Positions 1-11,500 of a stretch of 64,000 nt of DNA are shown piece after piece. Source of the DNA: Ptiloglossa arizonensis. Taxonomy: Eukaryota > Arthropoda > Insecta > Hymenoptera > Colletidae. Below the pieces are notes generated by a model. It had not been told where the DNA came from, did not search any database, and worked only from the letters and a program-made list of their open reading frames with translations. Positions within the stretch are counted from its first letter, which is position 1, and the number at the start of each line of letters is the position of its first letter. A program made the translations under genes and the position numbers. The DNA is taken from contig NW_027478536.1 of assembly GCF_051014685.1 (NCBI RefSeq), positions 1,027,800 through 1,091,799 on the forward strand, written 5' to 3'.

Positions 1-1052
1 TGAAAGTAGAAACTCGCCCGATTACAATGGTGTGTGTACTTTTCCCCTAGGCCATAGTAGTTATTGGTTTCGAGTATCAGACTTGCGAAAATTTTGATGG
101 TTGCTCAAGCGTTCCTTAACTTCAAACTCCCATATCTCGCGAACGGATTGACGAACTCGAGAAATTCCTGTTGCATCTGAAATTAGAAACTCGCACGATT
201 ACAGAGGTATGTGTATTCTTCCCCTAGGCCTTTGTAGTTATTGTTTTCGGGAATCAGGCTTGCGAAAATTTTGATGGTTTCTCAACCATTCCTTAACATC
301 TAACTCCCATATCTCGCGAACGGATTGACGAACTCGAGAAGGTCCTGTTGCATCTGAAAGTACAAAGGCGCCCGATTACATTGGTGTGTGTACTTTTCCG
401 CTAGGCCATTCCAGTTATTGGTTTCGAGTATCAGACCAGAGAAAATTTTGATGGTTTCTCAGCCATTCCTTAACTTCGAACTCACATATCTCGCGAACGG
501 ATTGACGAACTCGAGAAATTCGTGTTGCATCTGAAAGTAGAAACCCGCACGATTACAACGGCATGTGTATTTTTGCTCTAGGCCTTTGTAGTTATTGGTT
601 TCGGAAATCAGACTTGCGAATATTTTGATTGTTTCTCAACCATTCCTTAACTTCTAACTCCCATATCTCGCGAACGGATTGACGATCTCGAGAAATTGCT
701 GTTGCATCTGAAAGTAGAAACTCGCCCGATTACAATGGTGTGTGTACTTTTCCCGTAGGCCATTCCAGTTATTGGTTTCGAGTATCAGACCAGCGAAAAT
801 TTTGATGGTTTCTCAACCATTCCTTAACTTCAAACTCCCATATCTCGCGAACAGATTGACGAATTCGAGAAATTGCTGTTGCATCTGAAAGTAGAAACTC
901 GCCCGATTACAATGGTGTGTGTACTTTTCCCCTGGGCCTTTGTAGTTATTGGTTTCGGGAATCAGACTTGCGAAAATTTTGATGGTTGCTCAACCATTCC
1001 TTAACTTCAAACTCCCATATCTCGCGAAAGAATTGACGAACTCGAGAAATTC
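1..1052. repeat. About 6-monomer block identical to 9731-10782
   Basis: This stretch reads base for base the same as 9731-10782 (offset 9,730 bp); I found no difference over 1,052 bp. It includes the rare markers GAAGGTCC and TACAAAGGCG near 338-370, AAACCCGCACG near 541 and GAATATTTTGATTG near 618. The first mismatch is at 1053 (C versus T), where the two copies go on into different monomer types. The left end of the duplication is outside the window. Confidence 0.93.
161..337. repeat. Reference monomer used for phase (177 bp)
   Basis: First complete monomer in the window, used to define coordinates. It belongs to the GGGAATCAGGCTTGCG centre variant. Its landmarks are CCTAGG at 222-227, AAAATTTT at 265-272, TCGCGA at 314-319 and CTCGAG at 333-338 (the last base belongs to the next unit). 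Other monomers differ from it mainly at bases 41-60 (AATGGTGTGTGTAC versus AACGGTATGTGTAT), bases 69-79 (CCATTCCAG, CCATAGTAG or CCTTTGTAG) and bases 88-103 (GAGTATCAGACCAGCG, GAGTATCAGACTTGCG, GGGAATCAGACTTGCG or GAGTATCAAATCAGCG). Confidence 0.95.
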
Positions 1053-1880
1053 CTGTTGCATCTGAAAGCAGAATCTCGCCCGATTACAACGGTATGCGTA
1101 TTTTTGCCCTAGGCCATAGTAGTTATTGGTTTCGATTATCAGACTTGCGAAAATTTTGATGGTTTCTCAAGCGTTCCTTAATTTCAAACTCCCATACCTC
1201 GCTAACGGATTGTCGAACTCGAGAAATTCCTGTTGCATCTGAAAGCAGAGACTCGCCCGATTACAAAGGTATGTGTACTTTTCCCCCAAGCCATAGTAGT
1301 TATTAGTTTCGAGTATCAGACTTGCGAAATTTTGATGGATTCTCAACCATTCCTTAACTTCAAACTCCCATATCTCGCGAATGGTTTGACGAACTCGAGA
1401 AATTCCTGTTGCATCTGAAAGTAGAAAGTCGCCCGATTGCAATGGTGTGTGTACTTTTCGCCTAGGCCATTACAGTTATTGGTTTCGAGTATCAGACCAG
1501 CGAAAATTTTGATGGTTTCTCAACCATTCCTTAACTTCAAACTCCCATATCTCGCGAACGGATTGACGAACTCGAGAAATTCCTGTTGCATCTGAAAGTA
1601 GAAACTCGCCCGATTACAACGGTATGTGTATTTTTCCCCTAGGCCTTTGTAGTTATTGGTTTCGAGTATCAAATCAGCGAAAATTTTGGTGGATTCTCAA
1701 CCATTCCTTAACTTCAAACTCCCATATCTCGCGAACGGATTGACGAACTCGAGAAATTCCTGTTGCATCTGAAAGCAGAAACTCGCCCGATTACAACGGT
1801 ATGTGTATTTTTCCCCTAGGCCATAGTAGTTATTGGTTTCGAGTATCAGACTTGCGAAAATTTTGATGGTTTCTCAACCA
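1033..1880. repeat. About 5-monomer block duplicated at 5634-6480
   Basis: Matches 5634-6480 at offset 4,601 bp with about five differences (near 1305, 1442, 1443, 1472 and 1813). Both copies share the unusual markers CTCGCTAACGG with TTGTCGAACTCG near 1200, CCCCCAAGCC near 1285, and a one-base deletion giving TTGCGAAATTTTG near 1324. A shared indel makes common descent of the two blocks secure. Confidence 0.9.
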
Positions 1881-1940
1881 TTCCTTAACTTCAAACTCCC
1901 ATATCTCGCGAACAGATTGACGAATTCGAGAAATTGCTGT

Positions 1941-2284
1941 TGCATCTGAAAGTAGAAACTCGCCCGATTACAACGGTATGTGTATTTTTCCCCTAGGCCT
2001 TTGTAGTTATTGGTTTCGAGTATCAAATCAGCGAAAATTTTGGTGGTTTCTCAACCATTCCTTAACTTCAAACTCCCATATCGCGCGAACGGATTGACGA
2101 ACTCGAGAAATTCCTGTTGCATCTGAAAGTAGAAACTCGCCCGATTACAACGGTATGTGTATTTTTCCCCTAGGCCTTTGTAGTTATTGGTTTCGAGTAT
2201 CAAATCAGCGAAAATTTTGGTGGTTTCTCAACCATTCCTTAACTTCAAACTCCCATATCGCGCGAACGGATTGACGAACTCGAG
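1941..2284. repeat. Identical adjacent monomers, CAAATCAGCG type
   Basis: 1941-2107 is repeated at 2118-2284 without difference, including the TCGCGCGAACGG variant of the conserved box and GGTGGTTTCTC. This is a single-monomer tandem duplication, the shortest step of array growth seen here. The second copy with its right flank (about 2125-2470, including CTCGAGTAATTCC and the GATTTCAACGG monomer) is repeated at about 5134-5479, offset 3,009 bp or 17 monomers. Confidence 0.88.
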
Positions 2285-2499
2285 TAATTCCTATTGCATC
2301 TGAAAGCACAAACTCGCCCGATTTCAACGGTATGTGTACTTTTTCCCTGGGCCATTCCAGTTATTGGTTTCGGGTATCAGACTTGCGAAAATTTTGATGG
2401 TTTCTCAACCATTCCTTAATTTCAAACTCCCATATCTCGCGAACGGATTGACGAACTCGAGAAATTCCTGTAGCATCTGAAAGCAGAAACTCGCCCGAT

Positions 2500-3180
2500 T
2501 ACAGCGGTATGTGTATTTTTGCCCTAGGCCATAGTAGTTATTGGTTTCGAGTATCAGACTTGCGAAAATTTTGATGGTTTCTCAAGCGTTCCTTAATTTC
2601 AAACTCCCATACCTCGCTAACGGATTGTCGAACTCGAGAAATTCCTGTTGCATCTGAAAGCAGAGACTCGCCCGATTACAAAGGTATGTGTACTTCTCCC
2701 CCAAGCCATAGTAGTTATTGGTTTCGAGCATCAGACTTGCGAAAATTTTGATGGATTCTCAACCATTCCTTAATTTCAAACTCCCATATCTCGCGAATGG
2801 ATTGACGAACTCGAGAAATTCCTGTTGCATCTGAAAGTAGAAACTCGCCCGATTACAACGGTATGTGTATTTCTCCCCTAGGCCATTGTATTTATTGGTT
2901 TCGAGTATCAGACATGCGAAAATTTTGATGGTTTCTTAACCATCCCTTAACTTCGAACTCCCATATCTCGCGAACGGATTGACGAACTCGAGAAATTCCT
3001 GTTGCATCTGAAATTAGAAACTCGCCCGATTACAACTGTATGTGTATTTTTCCCCTATGCCTTTGTAGTTATTGGTTTCGAGTATCAGAATTGCGAAAAT
3101 TTTGATGTTTTCTCAACGATTCCTTAACTTCAAACTCCCATATCTCGCGAACGGATTGACGAACACGAGAAATTCCTATT
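2500..3180. repeat. About 4-monomer block duplicated at 6570-7250
   Basis: Matches 6570-7250 at offset 4,070 bp (23 monomers minus 1 bp). Shared markers are CTCGCTAACGG, CAGAGACTCGCCC, ACTTCTCCCCCAAGCC, GAGCATCAGAC and the TTTCTTAACCATCCC monomer. The monomer with GATGTTTTCTCAACG at about 3105-3125 has a sister near 7525-7545. Confidence 0.85.
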
Positions 3181-3416
3181 GCATCTGAAAGCAGAAACTC
3201 GCCCGATTACAATGGTATGTGTATTTTTCCCCTAGGCCTTTGTAGTTATTGGTTTCGAGTATCAGACTTGCGAAAATTTTGATGGTTTCTCAACCATTCC
3301 TTAACTTCGAATTCCCATATCTCGCGAACGGATTGACGAACTCGAGAAATTCGTGTTGCTTCTGAAAGTAGAATCCCGCACGATTACAACGGCATGTGTA
3401 TTTTTCCCCTAGGCAT

Positions 3417-4142
3417 TTGTAGTTATTGGTTTCGGGAATCAGACTTGCGAAAATTTTGATGGTTTCTTAACCATTCCTTAATTTCAAACTCCCATATCTC
3501 GCGAACGGATCGACGAACTCGAGGAATTCGTGTTGCATCTGAAAGTAGAAACTCGTCCGATTACAGCGGTATGTTTATTTTTCCCCTATGCCTTTGTAGT
3601 TACTGGTTTCGAGTATCAGGCATGCGAAAATTTTGATGGTTTCTTAACCATCCCTTAACTTCGAACTCCCATATCTCGCGAACGGATTGACGAACTCGAG
3701 AAATTCCTGTTGCATCTGAAATTAGAAACTCGCCCGATTACAACTGTATGTGTATTTTTCCCCTATGCCTTTGTAGTTATTGGTTTCGGGAATCAGACTT
3801 GCGAAAATTTTGATGGTTTCTTAACCATTCCTTAATTTCAAACTCCCATATCTCGCGAACGGATCGACGAACTCGAGGAATTCGTGTTGCATCTGAAAGT
3901 AGAAACTCGTCCGATTACAGCGGTATGTTTATTTTTCCCCTATGCCTTTGTAGTTACTGGTTTCGAGTATCAGGCATGCGAAAATTTTGATGGTTTCTTA
4001 ACCATCCCTTAACTTCGAACTCCCATATCTCGCGAACGGATTGACGAACTCGAGAAATTCCTGTTGCATCTGAAATTAGAAACTCGCCCGATTACAACTG
4101 TATGTGTATTTTTCCCCTATGCCTTTGTAGTTATTGGTTTCG
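3417..4142. repeat. Tandem dimer (354-bp unit)
   Basis: 3417-3788 is repeated at 3771-4142 without a difference that I could see. The two-monomer unit pairs a GGATCGACGAACTCGAGG monomer, followed by ACTCGTCCG and GGTATGTTTATTT, with a CATGCG/TTTCTTAACCATCCC monomer. The markers CGACGAACTCGAGG at 3511 and 3865 are exactly 354 bp apart. Confidence 0.9.
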
Positions 4143-5208
4143 AGTATCAGAATTGCGAAAATTTTGATGGTTTCTCAACCATTCCTTAACTTCAAACTCC
4201 CATATCTCGCGAACGGATTGACGAACCCGAGAAATTCCTGTTGCATCTGAAAGTAGAAACTCGCCCGATTACAACGGTATGTGTATTTTTCCCCTAGGCC
4301 ATAGTAGTTATTGGTTTCGAGTATCAGACTTTCGAAAATTTTGATGGATTCTCAACCATTCCTTAACATCAAACTCCCATACCTCGCGAATGGATTGCCG
4401 AACTCGAGAAATTCCTGTTGCATCTGAAAGTAGAAACTCGCCCGATTACAACGGTATGTGTATTTTTCCCCTATGCCTTTGTAGTTATTGGTTTCGAGTA
4501 TCAGACTTGCGAAAATTTTGATGGTTTCTTAACCATTCCTTAATTTCAAACTCCCATATCTCGCGAACGGATCGACGAACTCGAGGAATTCGTGTTGCAT
4601 CTGAAAGTAGAAACTCGTCCGATTACAGCGGTATGTTTATTTTTCCCCTATGCCTTTGTAGTTACTGGTTTCGAGTATCAGGCATGCGAAAATTTTGATG
4701 GTTTCTTAACCATCCCTTAACTTCGAACTCCCATATCTCGCGAACGGATTGACGAACTCGAGAAATTCCTGTTGCATCTGAAATTAGAAACTCGCCCGAT
4801 TACAACTGTATGTGTATTTTTCCCCTATGCCTTTGTAGTTATTGGTTTCGAGTATCAGAATTGCGAAAATTTTGATGGTTTCTCAACCATTCCTTAACTT
4901 CAAACTCCCATATCTCGCGAACGGATTGACGAACCCGAGAAATTCCTGTTGCATCTGAAAGTAGAAACTCGCCCGATTACAACGGTATGTGTATTTTTCC
5001 CCTAGGCCATAGTAGTTATTGGTTTCGAGTATCAGACTTTCGAAAATTTTGATGGATTCTCAACCATTCCTTAACATCAAACTCCCATACCTCGCGAATG
5101 GATTGCCGAACTCGAGAAATTCCTGTTGCATCTGAAAGTAGAAACTCGCCCGATTACAACGGTATGTGTATTTTTCCCCTAGGCCTTTGTAGTTATTGGT
5201 TTCGAGTA
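3793..5208. repeat. Tandem tetramer (708-bp unit)
   Basis: 3793-4473 matches 4501-5181 (offset 708 bp, 4 monomers) over 681 bp with no difference noticed. It overlaps the dimer described for 3417-4142, so this stretch shows two rounds of duplication: first 2 monomers, then 4. Shared markers include GACGAACCCGAG, GACTTTCGAAAA and CTCGCGAATGGATTGCCG. Confidence 0.9.
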
Positions 5209-7070
5209 TCAAATCAGCGAAAATTTTGGTGGTTTCTCAACCATTCCTTAACTTCAAACTCCCATATCGCGCGAACGGATTGACGAACTCGAGTAATTCC
5301 TATTGCATCTGAAAGCACAAACTCGCCCGATTTCAACGGTATGTGTACTTCTTCCCTGGGCCATTCCAGTTATTGGTTTCGGGTATCAGACTTGCGAAAA
5401 TTTTGATGGTTTCTCAACCATTCCTTAATTTCAAACTCCCATATCTCGCGAACAGATTGACGAACTCGAGAAATTCCTGTTGCATCTGAAAGTAGAAACT
5501 CGCCCGATTACAACGGTATGTGTATTTTTCCCCTAGGCCTTTGTAGTTATTGGTTTCGAGTATCAAATCAGCGAAAATTTTGGTGGTTTCTCAACCATTC
5601 CTTAACTTCAAACTCCCATATCTCGCGAACGGATTGACGAACTCGAGAAATTCCTGTTGCATCTGAAAGCAGAATCTCGCCCGATTACAACGGTATGCGT
5701 ATTTTTGCCCTAGGCCATAGTAGTTATTGGTTTCGATTATCAGACTTGCGAAAATTTTGATGGTTTCTCAAGCGTTCCTTAATTTCAAACTCCCATACCT
5801 CGCTAACGGATTGTCGAACTCGAGAAATTCCTGTTGCATCTGAAAGCAGAGACTCGCCCGATTACAAAGGTATGTGTACTTTTCCCCCAAGCCATAGTAG
5901 TTATTGGTTTCGAGTATCAGACTTGCGAAATTTTGATGGATTCTCAACCATTCCTTAACTTCAAACTCCCATATCTCGCGAATGGTTTGACGAACTCGAG
6001 AAATTCCTGTTGCATCTGAAAGTAGAAAGTCGCCCGATTGCAGAGGTGTGTGTACTTTTCGCCTAGGCCATTCCAGTTATTGGTTTCGAGTATCAGACCA
6101 GCGAAAATTTTGATGGTTTCTCAACCATTCCTTAACTTCAAACTCCCATATCTCGCGAACGGATTGACGAACTCGAGAAATTCCTGTTGCATCTGAAAGT
6201 AGAAACTCGCCCGATTACAACGGTATGTGTATTTTTCCCCTAGGCCTTTGTAGTTATTGGTTTCGAGTATCAAATCAGCGAAAATTTTGGTGGATTCTCA
6301 ACCATTCCTTAACTTCAAACTCCCATATCTCGCGAACGGATTGACGAACTCGAGAAATTCCTGTTGCATCTGAAAGCAGAAACTCGCCCGATTACAACGG
6401 TATGTGTATTTTTGCCCTAGGCCATAGTAGTTATTGGTTTCGAGTATCAGACTTGCGAAAATTTTGATGGTTTCTCAAGCGTTCCTTAATTTCAAACTCC
6501 CATACCTCGCTAACGGATTGTCGAACTCGAGAAATTCCTGTTGCATCTGAAAGCAGAGACTCGCCCGATTACAAAGGTATGTGTACTTTTTCCCCAAGCC
6601 ATAGTAGTTATTGGTTTCGAGTATCAGACTTGCGAAAATTTTGATGGTTTCTCAAGCGTTCCTTAATTTCAAACTCCCATACCTCGCTAACGGATTGTCG
6701 AACTCGAGAAATTCCTGTTGCATCTGAAAGCAGAGACTCGCCCGATTACAAAGGTATGTGTACTTCTCCCCCAAGCCATAGTAGTTATTGGTTTCGAGCA
6801 TCAGACTTGCGAAAATTTTGATGGATTCTCAACCATTCCTTAATTTCAAACTCCCATATCTCGCGAATGGATTGACGAACTCGAGAAATTCCTGTTGCAT
6901 CTGAAAGTAGAAACTCGCCCGATTACAACGGTATGTGTATTTCTACCCTAGGCCATTGTATTTATTGGTTTCGAGTATCAGACATGCGAAAATTTTGATG
7001 GTTTCTTAACCATCCCTTAACTTCGAACTCCCATATCTAGCGAACGGATGGACGAACTCGAGAAATTCCT
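5182..7070. repeat. Satellite stretch made of sisters of 1.0-3.2 kb
   Basis: Only satellite monomers. 5134-5479 is sister to 2125-2470, 5634-6480 to 1033-1880, and 6570-7250 to 2500-3180. Between them, 6480-6660 holds an additional CTCGCTAACGG/CAGAGACTCG monomer, so that type occurs in two consecutive units here but singly in the left copy. Confidence 0.85.
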
Positions 7071-7827
7071 GTTGCATCTGAAAGCAGAAACTCGCCCGAT
7101 TACAACTGTATGTGTATTTTTCCCCTATGCCTTTGTAGTTATTGGTTTCGAGTATCAGAATTGCGAAAATTTTGATGGTTTCTCAACCATTCCTTAACTT
7201 CAAACTCCCATATCTCGCGAACGGATTGACGAACACGAGAAATTCCTATTGCATCTTTAAGCAGAAACTCGCCGATTTCAACGGAATGTGTACTTTTCCC
7301 CCAAGCCATAGTAGTTATTGGTTTCGAGCATCAGACTTGCGAAAATTTTGATGGATTCTCAACCATTCCTTAACATCAAACTCCCATATCTCGCGAATGG
7401 ATTGACGAACTCGAGAAATTCCTGTTGCATCTGAAAGTAGAAACTCGCCCGATTACAACTGTATGTGTATTTTTCCCCTATGCCTTTGTAGTTATTGGTT
7501 TCGAGTATCAGAATTGCGAAAATTTTGATGTTTTCTCAACGATTCCTTAACTTCAAACTCCCATATCTCGCGAACGGATTGACGAACACGAGAAATTCCT
7601 ATTGCATCTGAAAGCAGAAACTCGCCCGATTACAACTGTATGTGTATTTTTCCCCTATGCCTTTGTAGTTATTGGTTTCGAGTATCAGAATTGCGAAAAT
7701 TTTGATGGTTTCTCAACCATTCCTTAACTTCAAACTCCCATATCTCGCGAACGGATTGACGAACACGAGAAATTCCTATTGCATCTTTAAGCAGAAACTC
7801 GCCGATTTCAACGGAATGTGTACTTTT
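7071..7827. repeat. Trimer duplication (530-bp offset)
   Basis: 7071-7297 matches 7601-7827 at 530 bp (3 monomers minus 1). Both copies carry the same single-base deletion in CTCGCCGATTTC and the same CATCTTTAAGCAG variant, and diverge at CCCCCAAGCC versus CCCCTAGGC. The monomer pair with TTAAGCAG recurs at 13,335, 19,176 and 21,300 without that deletion. Confidence 0.87.
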
Positions 7828-8530
7828 CCCCTAGGCAATTCCAGTTATTGGTTTCGGGTATCAGACTTGCGAAAATTTTGATGGTTTCTTAACAATTCCT
7901 TATCTTCAACTTCCAATATTTCGCGAACGAATTGACGAACTCGAGAAATTCCTGTTGCATCTGAAAGCAGAAACTCGCCCGATTACAATGGTGTGTGTAT
8001 TTTTCCCCTAGGCCATAGTAGTTATTGGTTTCGAGTATCAGACTTGCGAAAATTTTGATGGTTTCTCACCCATTCCTTAACTTCGAACTCCCATATCTCG
8101 CGAATGGATTGACGAACTCGAGAAATTCCTGTTGCATCTGAAAGTAGAAACTCGCCCGATTACAACGGTATGTGTATTTTTCCCCTAGGCATTTTTAGTT
8201 ATTGGTTTCGGGAATCAGACATGCGAAAATTTTGATGGTTTCTCAACCATTCCTTAACTTAAATCTCCCATATCTCGCGAACGAATTGACGAGTTCGAGA
8301 AATTCTTGTTGCATCTGAAAGCAGAAACTCGCCCGATTACAACGGTATGTGTATTTTTCCCCTAGGCCTTGTAGTTATTGGATTCGGGAATCAGACTTGC
8401 GAAAATTTTGATGGTTGCTCAACCATTCCTTAACTTCAAACTCCCATATCTCACGAACGGATTGACGAACTCGAGAAATTGCTGTTCCATCAGAAAGTTG
8501 AAACTCGCCCGATTACAACTGTGTGTGTAT
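7828..8530. repeat. Satellite block recurring at 14.4, 16.9 and 22.3 kb
   Basis: The TTTCTTAACAATTCC/TTATCTTCAAC monomer (7860-7910) recurs near 13,551, 19,392 and 21,516. 8171-8599 matches 22331-22759, exactly 80 monomers (14,160 bp) away, with one difference noticed near 8452. Shared markers are GGCATTTTTAG (8190), ACTTAAATCTCCC, GACGAGTTCGAG, GGCCTTGTAG with a one-base deletion, and TTCCATCAGAAAGTTG. The ATTTTTAG marker positions 8191, 14386, 16864 and 22351 are separated by exactly 35, 14 and 31 monomers. Confidence 0.88.
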
Positions 8531-11500
8531 TTTTCCCCTGGGCCTTTGTAGTTATTGGTTTCGGGAATCAGACTTGCGAAAATTTTGATGGTTGCTCAAC
8601 CATTCCTTAACTTCAAACTCCCATATCTCGCGAAAGAATTGACGAACTCGAGAAATTCTTGTTGCATCTGAAAGCAGAAACTCGCCCGATTACAGCGGTA
8701 TGTGTATTTTTGCCCTAGCCCATAGTAGTTATTGGTTTCGAGTATCAGACCTGCGAAAATTTGGATGTTTGCTCAAGCGTTCCTTAACTTCAAACTCCCA
8801 TATCTCGCGAACGGATTGACGAACTCGAGAAATTCCTGTTGCATCTGGAGGTAGAAACTCGCCCGATTACAGTGGTGTGTGTACTTTTCCCCTAGGCCAT
8901 AGTAGTTATTAGTTTCGAGTATCAGACTTGCGAAAATTTTGATGGTTTCTCACCCATTCCTTAACTTCGAACTCCCATATCTCGCGAACGGATTGACGAA
9001 CTCGAGAAATTCCTGTTGCATCTGAAATTAGAAACTCGCACGATTACAAAGGTATGTGTATTCTTCCCCTAGGCCTTTGTAGTTATTGTTTTCGGGAATC
9101 AGACTTGCGAAAATTTTGATGGTTTCTCAACCATTCCTTAACTTCTAACTCCCATATCTCGCGAACGGATTGACGATCTCGAGAAATTCCTGTTGCATCT
9201 GAAAGTAGAAACTCGCCCGATTACAATGGTGTGTGTACTTTTCCCGTAGGCCATTCCAGTTATTGGTTTCGAGTATCAGACCAGCGAAAATTTTGATGGT
9301 TTCTCAACCATTCCTTAACTTCAAACTCCCATATCTCGCGAACAGATTGACGAATTCGAGAAATTGCTGTTGCATCTGAAAGTAGAAACTCGCCCGATTA
9401 CAATGGTGTGTGTACTTTTCCCCTAGGCCATAGTAGTTATTGGTTTCGAGTATCAGACTTGCGAAAATTTTGATGGTTGCTCAAGCGTTCATTAACTTCA
9501 AACTCCCATATCTCGCGAACGGATTGACGATCTCGAGAAATTCCTGTTGCATCTGAATGTAGAAACTCGCCCGATTACACTGTTGTGTGTACTTTTCCCC
9601 TAGGCCATTCCAGTTATTGGTTTCGAGTATCAGACCAGCGAAAATTTTGATGGTTTATCAACCATTCCTTAACTTCAAACTCCCATATCTCGCGAACAGA
9701 TTGACGAACTCGAGAAATTCCTGTTGCATCTGAAAGTAGAAACTCGCCCGATTACAATGGTGTGTGTACTTTTCCCCTAGGCCATAGTAGTTATTGGTTT
9801 CGAGTATCAGACTTGCGAAAATTTTGATGGTTGCTCAAGCGTTCCTTAACTTCAAACTCCCATATCTCGCGAACGGATTGACGAACTCGAGAAATTCCTG
9901 TTGCATCTGAAATTAGAAACTCGCACGATTACAGAGGTATGTGTATTCTTCCCCTAGGCCTTTGTAGTTATTGTTTTCGGGAATCAGGCTTGCGAAAATT
10001 TTGATGGTTTCTCAACCATTCCTTAACATCTAACTCCCATATCTCGCGAACGGATTGACGAACTCGAGAAGGTCCTGTTGCATCTGAAAGTACAAAGGCG
10101 CCCGATTACATTGGTGTGTGTACTTTTCCGCTAGGCCATTCCAGTTATTGGTTTCGAGTATCAGACCAGAGAAAATTTTGATGGTTTCTCAGCCATTCCT
10201 TAACTTCGAACTCACATATCTCGCGAACGGATTGACGAACTCGAGAAATTCGTGTTGCATCTGAAAGTAGAAACCCGCACGATTACAACGGCATGTGTAT
10301 TTTTGCTCTAGGCCTTTGTAGTTATTGGTTTCGGAAATCAGACTTGCGAATATTTTGATTGTTTCTCAACCATTCCTTAACTTCTAACTCCCATATCTCG
10401 CGAACGGATTGACGATCTCGAGAAATTGCTGTTGCATCTGAAAGTAGAAACTCGCCCGATTACAATGGTGTGTGTACTTTTCCCGTAGGCCATTCCAGTT
10501 ATTGGTTTCGAGTATCAGACCAGCGAAAATTTTGATGGTTTCTCAACCATTCCTTAACTTCAAACTCCCATATCTCGCGAACAGATTGACGAATTCGAGA
10601 AATTGCTGTTGCATCTGAAAGTAGAAACTCGCCCGATTACAATGGTGTGTGTACTTTTCCCCTGGGCCTTTGTAGTTATTGGTTTCGGGAATCAGACTTG
10701 CGAAAATTTTGATGGTTGCTCAACCATTCCTTAACTTCAAACTCCCATATCTCGCGAAAGAATTGACGAACTCGAGAAATTCTTGTTGCATCTGAAAGCA
10801 GAAACTCGCCCGATTACAGCGGTATGTGTATTTTTGCCCTAGCCCATAGTAGTTATTGGTTTCGAGTATCAGACCTGCGAAAATTTGGATGTTTGCTCAA
10901 GCGTTCCTTAACTTCAAACTCCCATATCTCGCGAACGGATTGACGAACTCGAGAAATTCCTGTTGCATCTGGAGGTAGAAACTCGCCCGATTACAGTGGT
11001 GTGTGTACTTTTCCCCTAGGCCATAGTAGTTATTAGTTTCGAGTATCAGACTTGCGAAAATTTTGATGGTTTCTCACCCATTCCTTAACTTCGAACTCCC
11101 ATATCTCGCGAACGGATTGACGAACTCGAGAAATTCCTGTTGCATCTGAAATTAGAAACTCGCACGATTACAAAGGTATGTGTATTCTTCCCTTAGGCCT
11201 TTGTAGTTATTGTTTTCGGGAATCAGACTTGCGAAAATTTTGATGGTTTCTCAACCATTCCTTAACTTCTAACTCCCATATCTCGCGAACAGATTGACGA
11301 ATTCGAGAAATTGCTGTTGCATCTGAAAGTAGAAACTCGCCCGATTACAATGGTGTGTGTACTTTTCCCCTAGGCCATAGTAGTTATTGGTTTCGAGTAT
11401 CAGACTTGCGAAAATTTTGATGGTTGCTCAAGCGTTCATTAACATTTAAACTCCCATATCTCGCGAACGGATTGACGAACTCGAGAAATTCCTGTTGCAT

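Noticed and set aside
45..54. TG-run microsatellite (GGTGTGTGTAC) in each monomer
   Set aside because: Only three to four TG units with little length change (rare losses such as near 27280); too short to call an independent microsatellite.
311..338. Imperfect dyad between CTCGCGAACG and CGAACTCGAG as a hairpin or terminator
   Set aside because: The arms pair only in part (CTCG with CGAG plus scattered bases) and no T-run follows. A 12-bp direct repeat of CGAAC explains most of the resemblance.
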